From: Selenomonadales bacterium
Lineage (GTDB): Bacteria; Bacillota; Clostridia; Christensenellales; QALW01
Length of the DNA stretch: 5,682 bases
Direction of reading: 5' to 3'
Assembly: GCA_003150515.1 (NCBI GenBank)
Contig: QALW01000016.1
Span: 1-5,682 of the forward strand
The notes below the pieces were generated by a model. It was given only the letters and a program-made list of their open reading frames with translations. It had not been told where the DNA came from and ran no database searches. This document shows positions 5,628 through 5,682 of the stretch, piece after piece. The position numbers and the translations under genes are program-made. The number at the start of each line of letters is the position of its first letter. Positions within the stretch are counted from its first letter, which is position 1.

Positions 5628-5682
5628 ATGCGCCGCAGAGGGGGAGATTTTCCGTTTTACTGCGTTGTCGTCCTTGAAATAC
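5628..5682 (+). CDS. Possible start of a further gene, cut by the window edge
   Basis: An ATG at 5628 opens a frame that stays open for 18 codons to the edge, beginning MRRRGGDFPFYCVVVLEI. Support is thin: the upstream sequence (CAGAGTACA) is a poor ribosome binding site compared with others in the window, and the opposite strand is also open here. The stretch may simply be intergenic. No terminator for the preceding gene is seen between 5609 and the edge. Confidence 0.2.
   Translation, partial: MRRRGGDFPFYCVVVLEI

Overview
The window looks like chromosome from an uncultured Gram-positive anaerobe of the class Clostridia. The reasons are the strong AGGAGG ribosome binding sites, a TTG start, frequent ATA isoleucine codons, sigma-A-like promoters, and an HflX protein with the long N-terminal extension I associate with clostridial HflX. 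This assignment is inferred from style; there is no rRNA or other direct marker.

Layout. Positions 1-205 hold a GC-rich element built almost entirely of nested perfect palindromes. A shorter copy sits at 1464-1588. It is identical apart from the loss of one 80-base block. Between and beside the copies, on the minus strand, are two paralogous genes (236-1345 and 1689-2834). Both encode exported proteins with a signal peptide, one shared globular domain that I read as a jelly-roll, carbohydrate-binding-like module, a low-complexity linker, and a C-terminal membrane anchor with a basic tail. Each has its own TATAAT box, and a shared 17-base upstream motif lies 20-21 bases before that box. The second paralog ends in a textbook terminator (1616-1655). 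The first has only what looks like half a terminator, running toward the palindromic element.

Positions 2835-3210 form a divergent intergenic region. It carries the leader and promoter of the right-hand paralog, a stray hairpin, and an extended -10 promoter for the plus-strand genes. The first plus-strand gene is hflX (3211-4932), a ribosome-splitting GTPase whose extension contains a complete JAMM metalloprotease-type motif. It is followed 55 bases later by a gene (4988-5608) that aligns by eye with flavin-dependent thymidylate synthase ThyX but lacks the ThyX signature. The two probably share a transcript. The last 74 bases hold no clear gene.

The least explained parts are the palindromic element, the twin surface proteins with their common upstream box, and the degenerate ThyX-like protein. 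No phage, CRISPR, transposase or RNA gene is visible.
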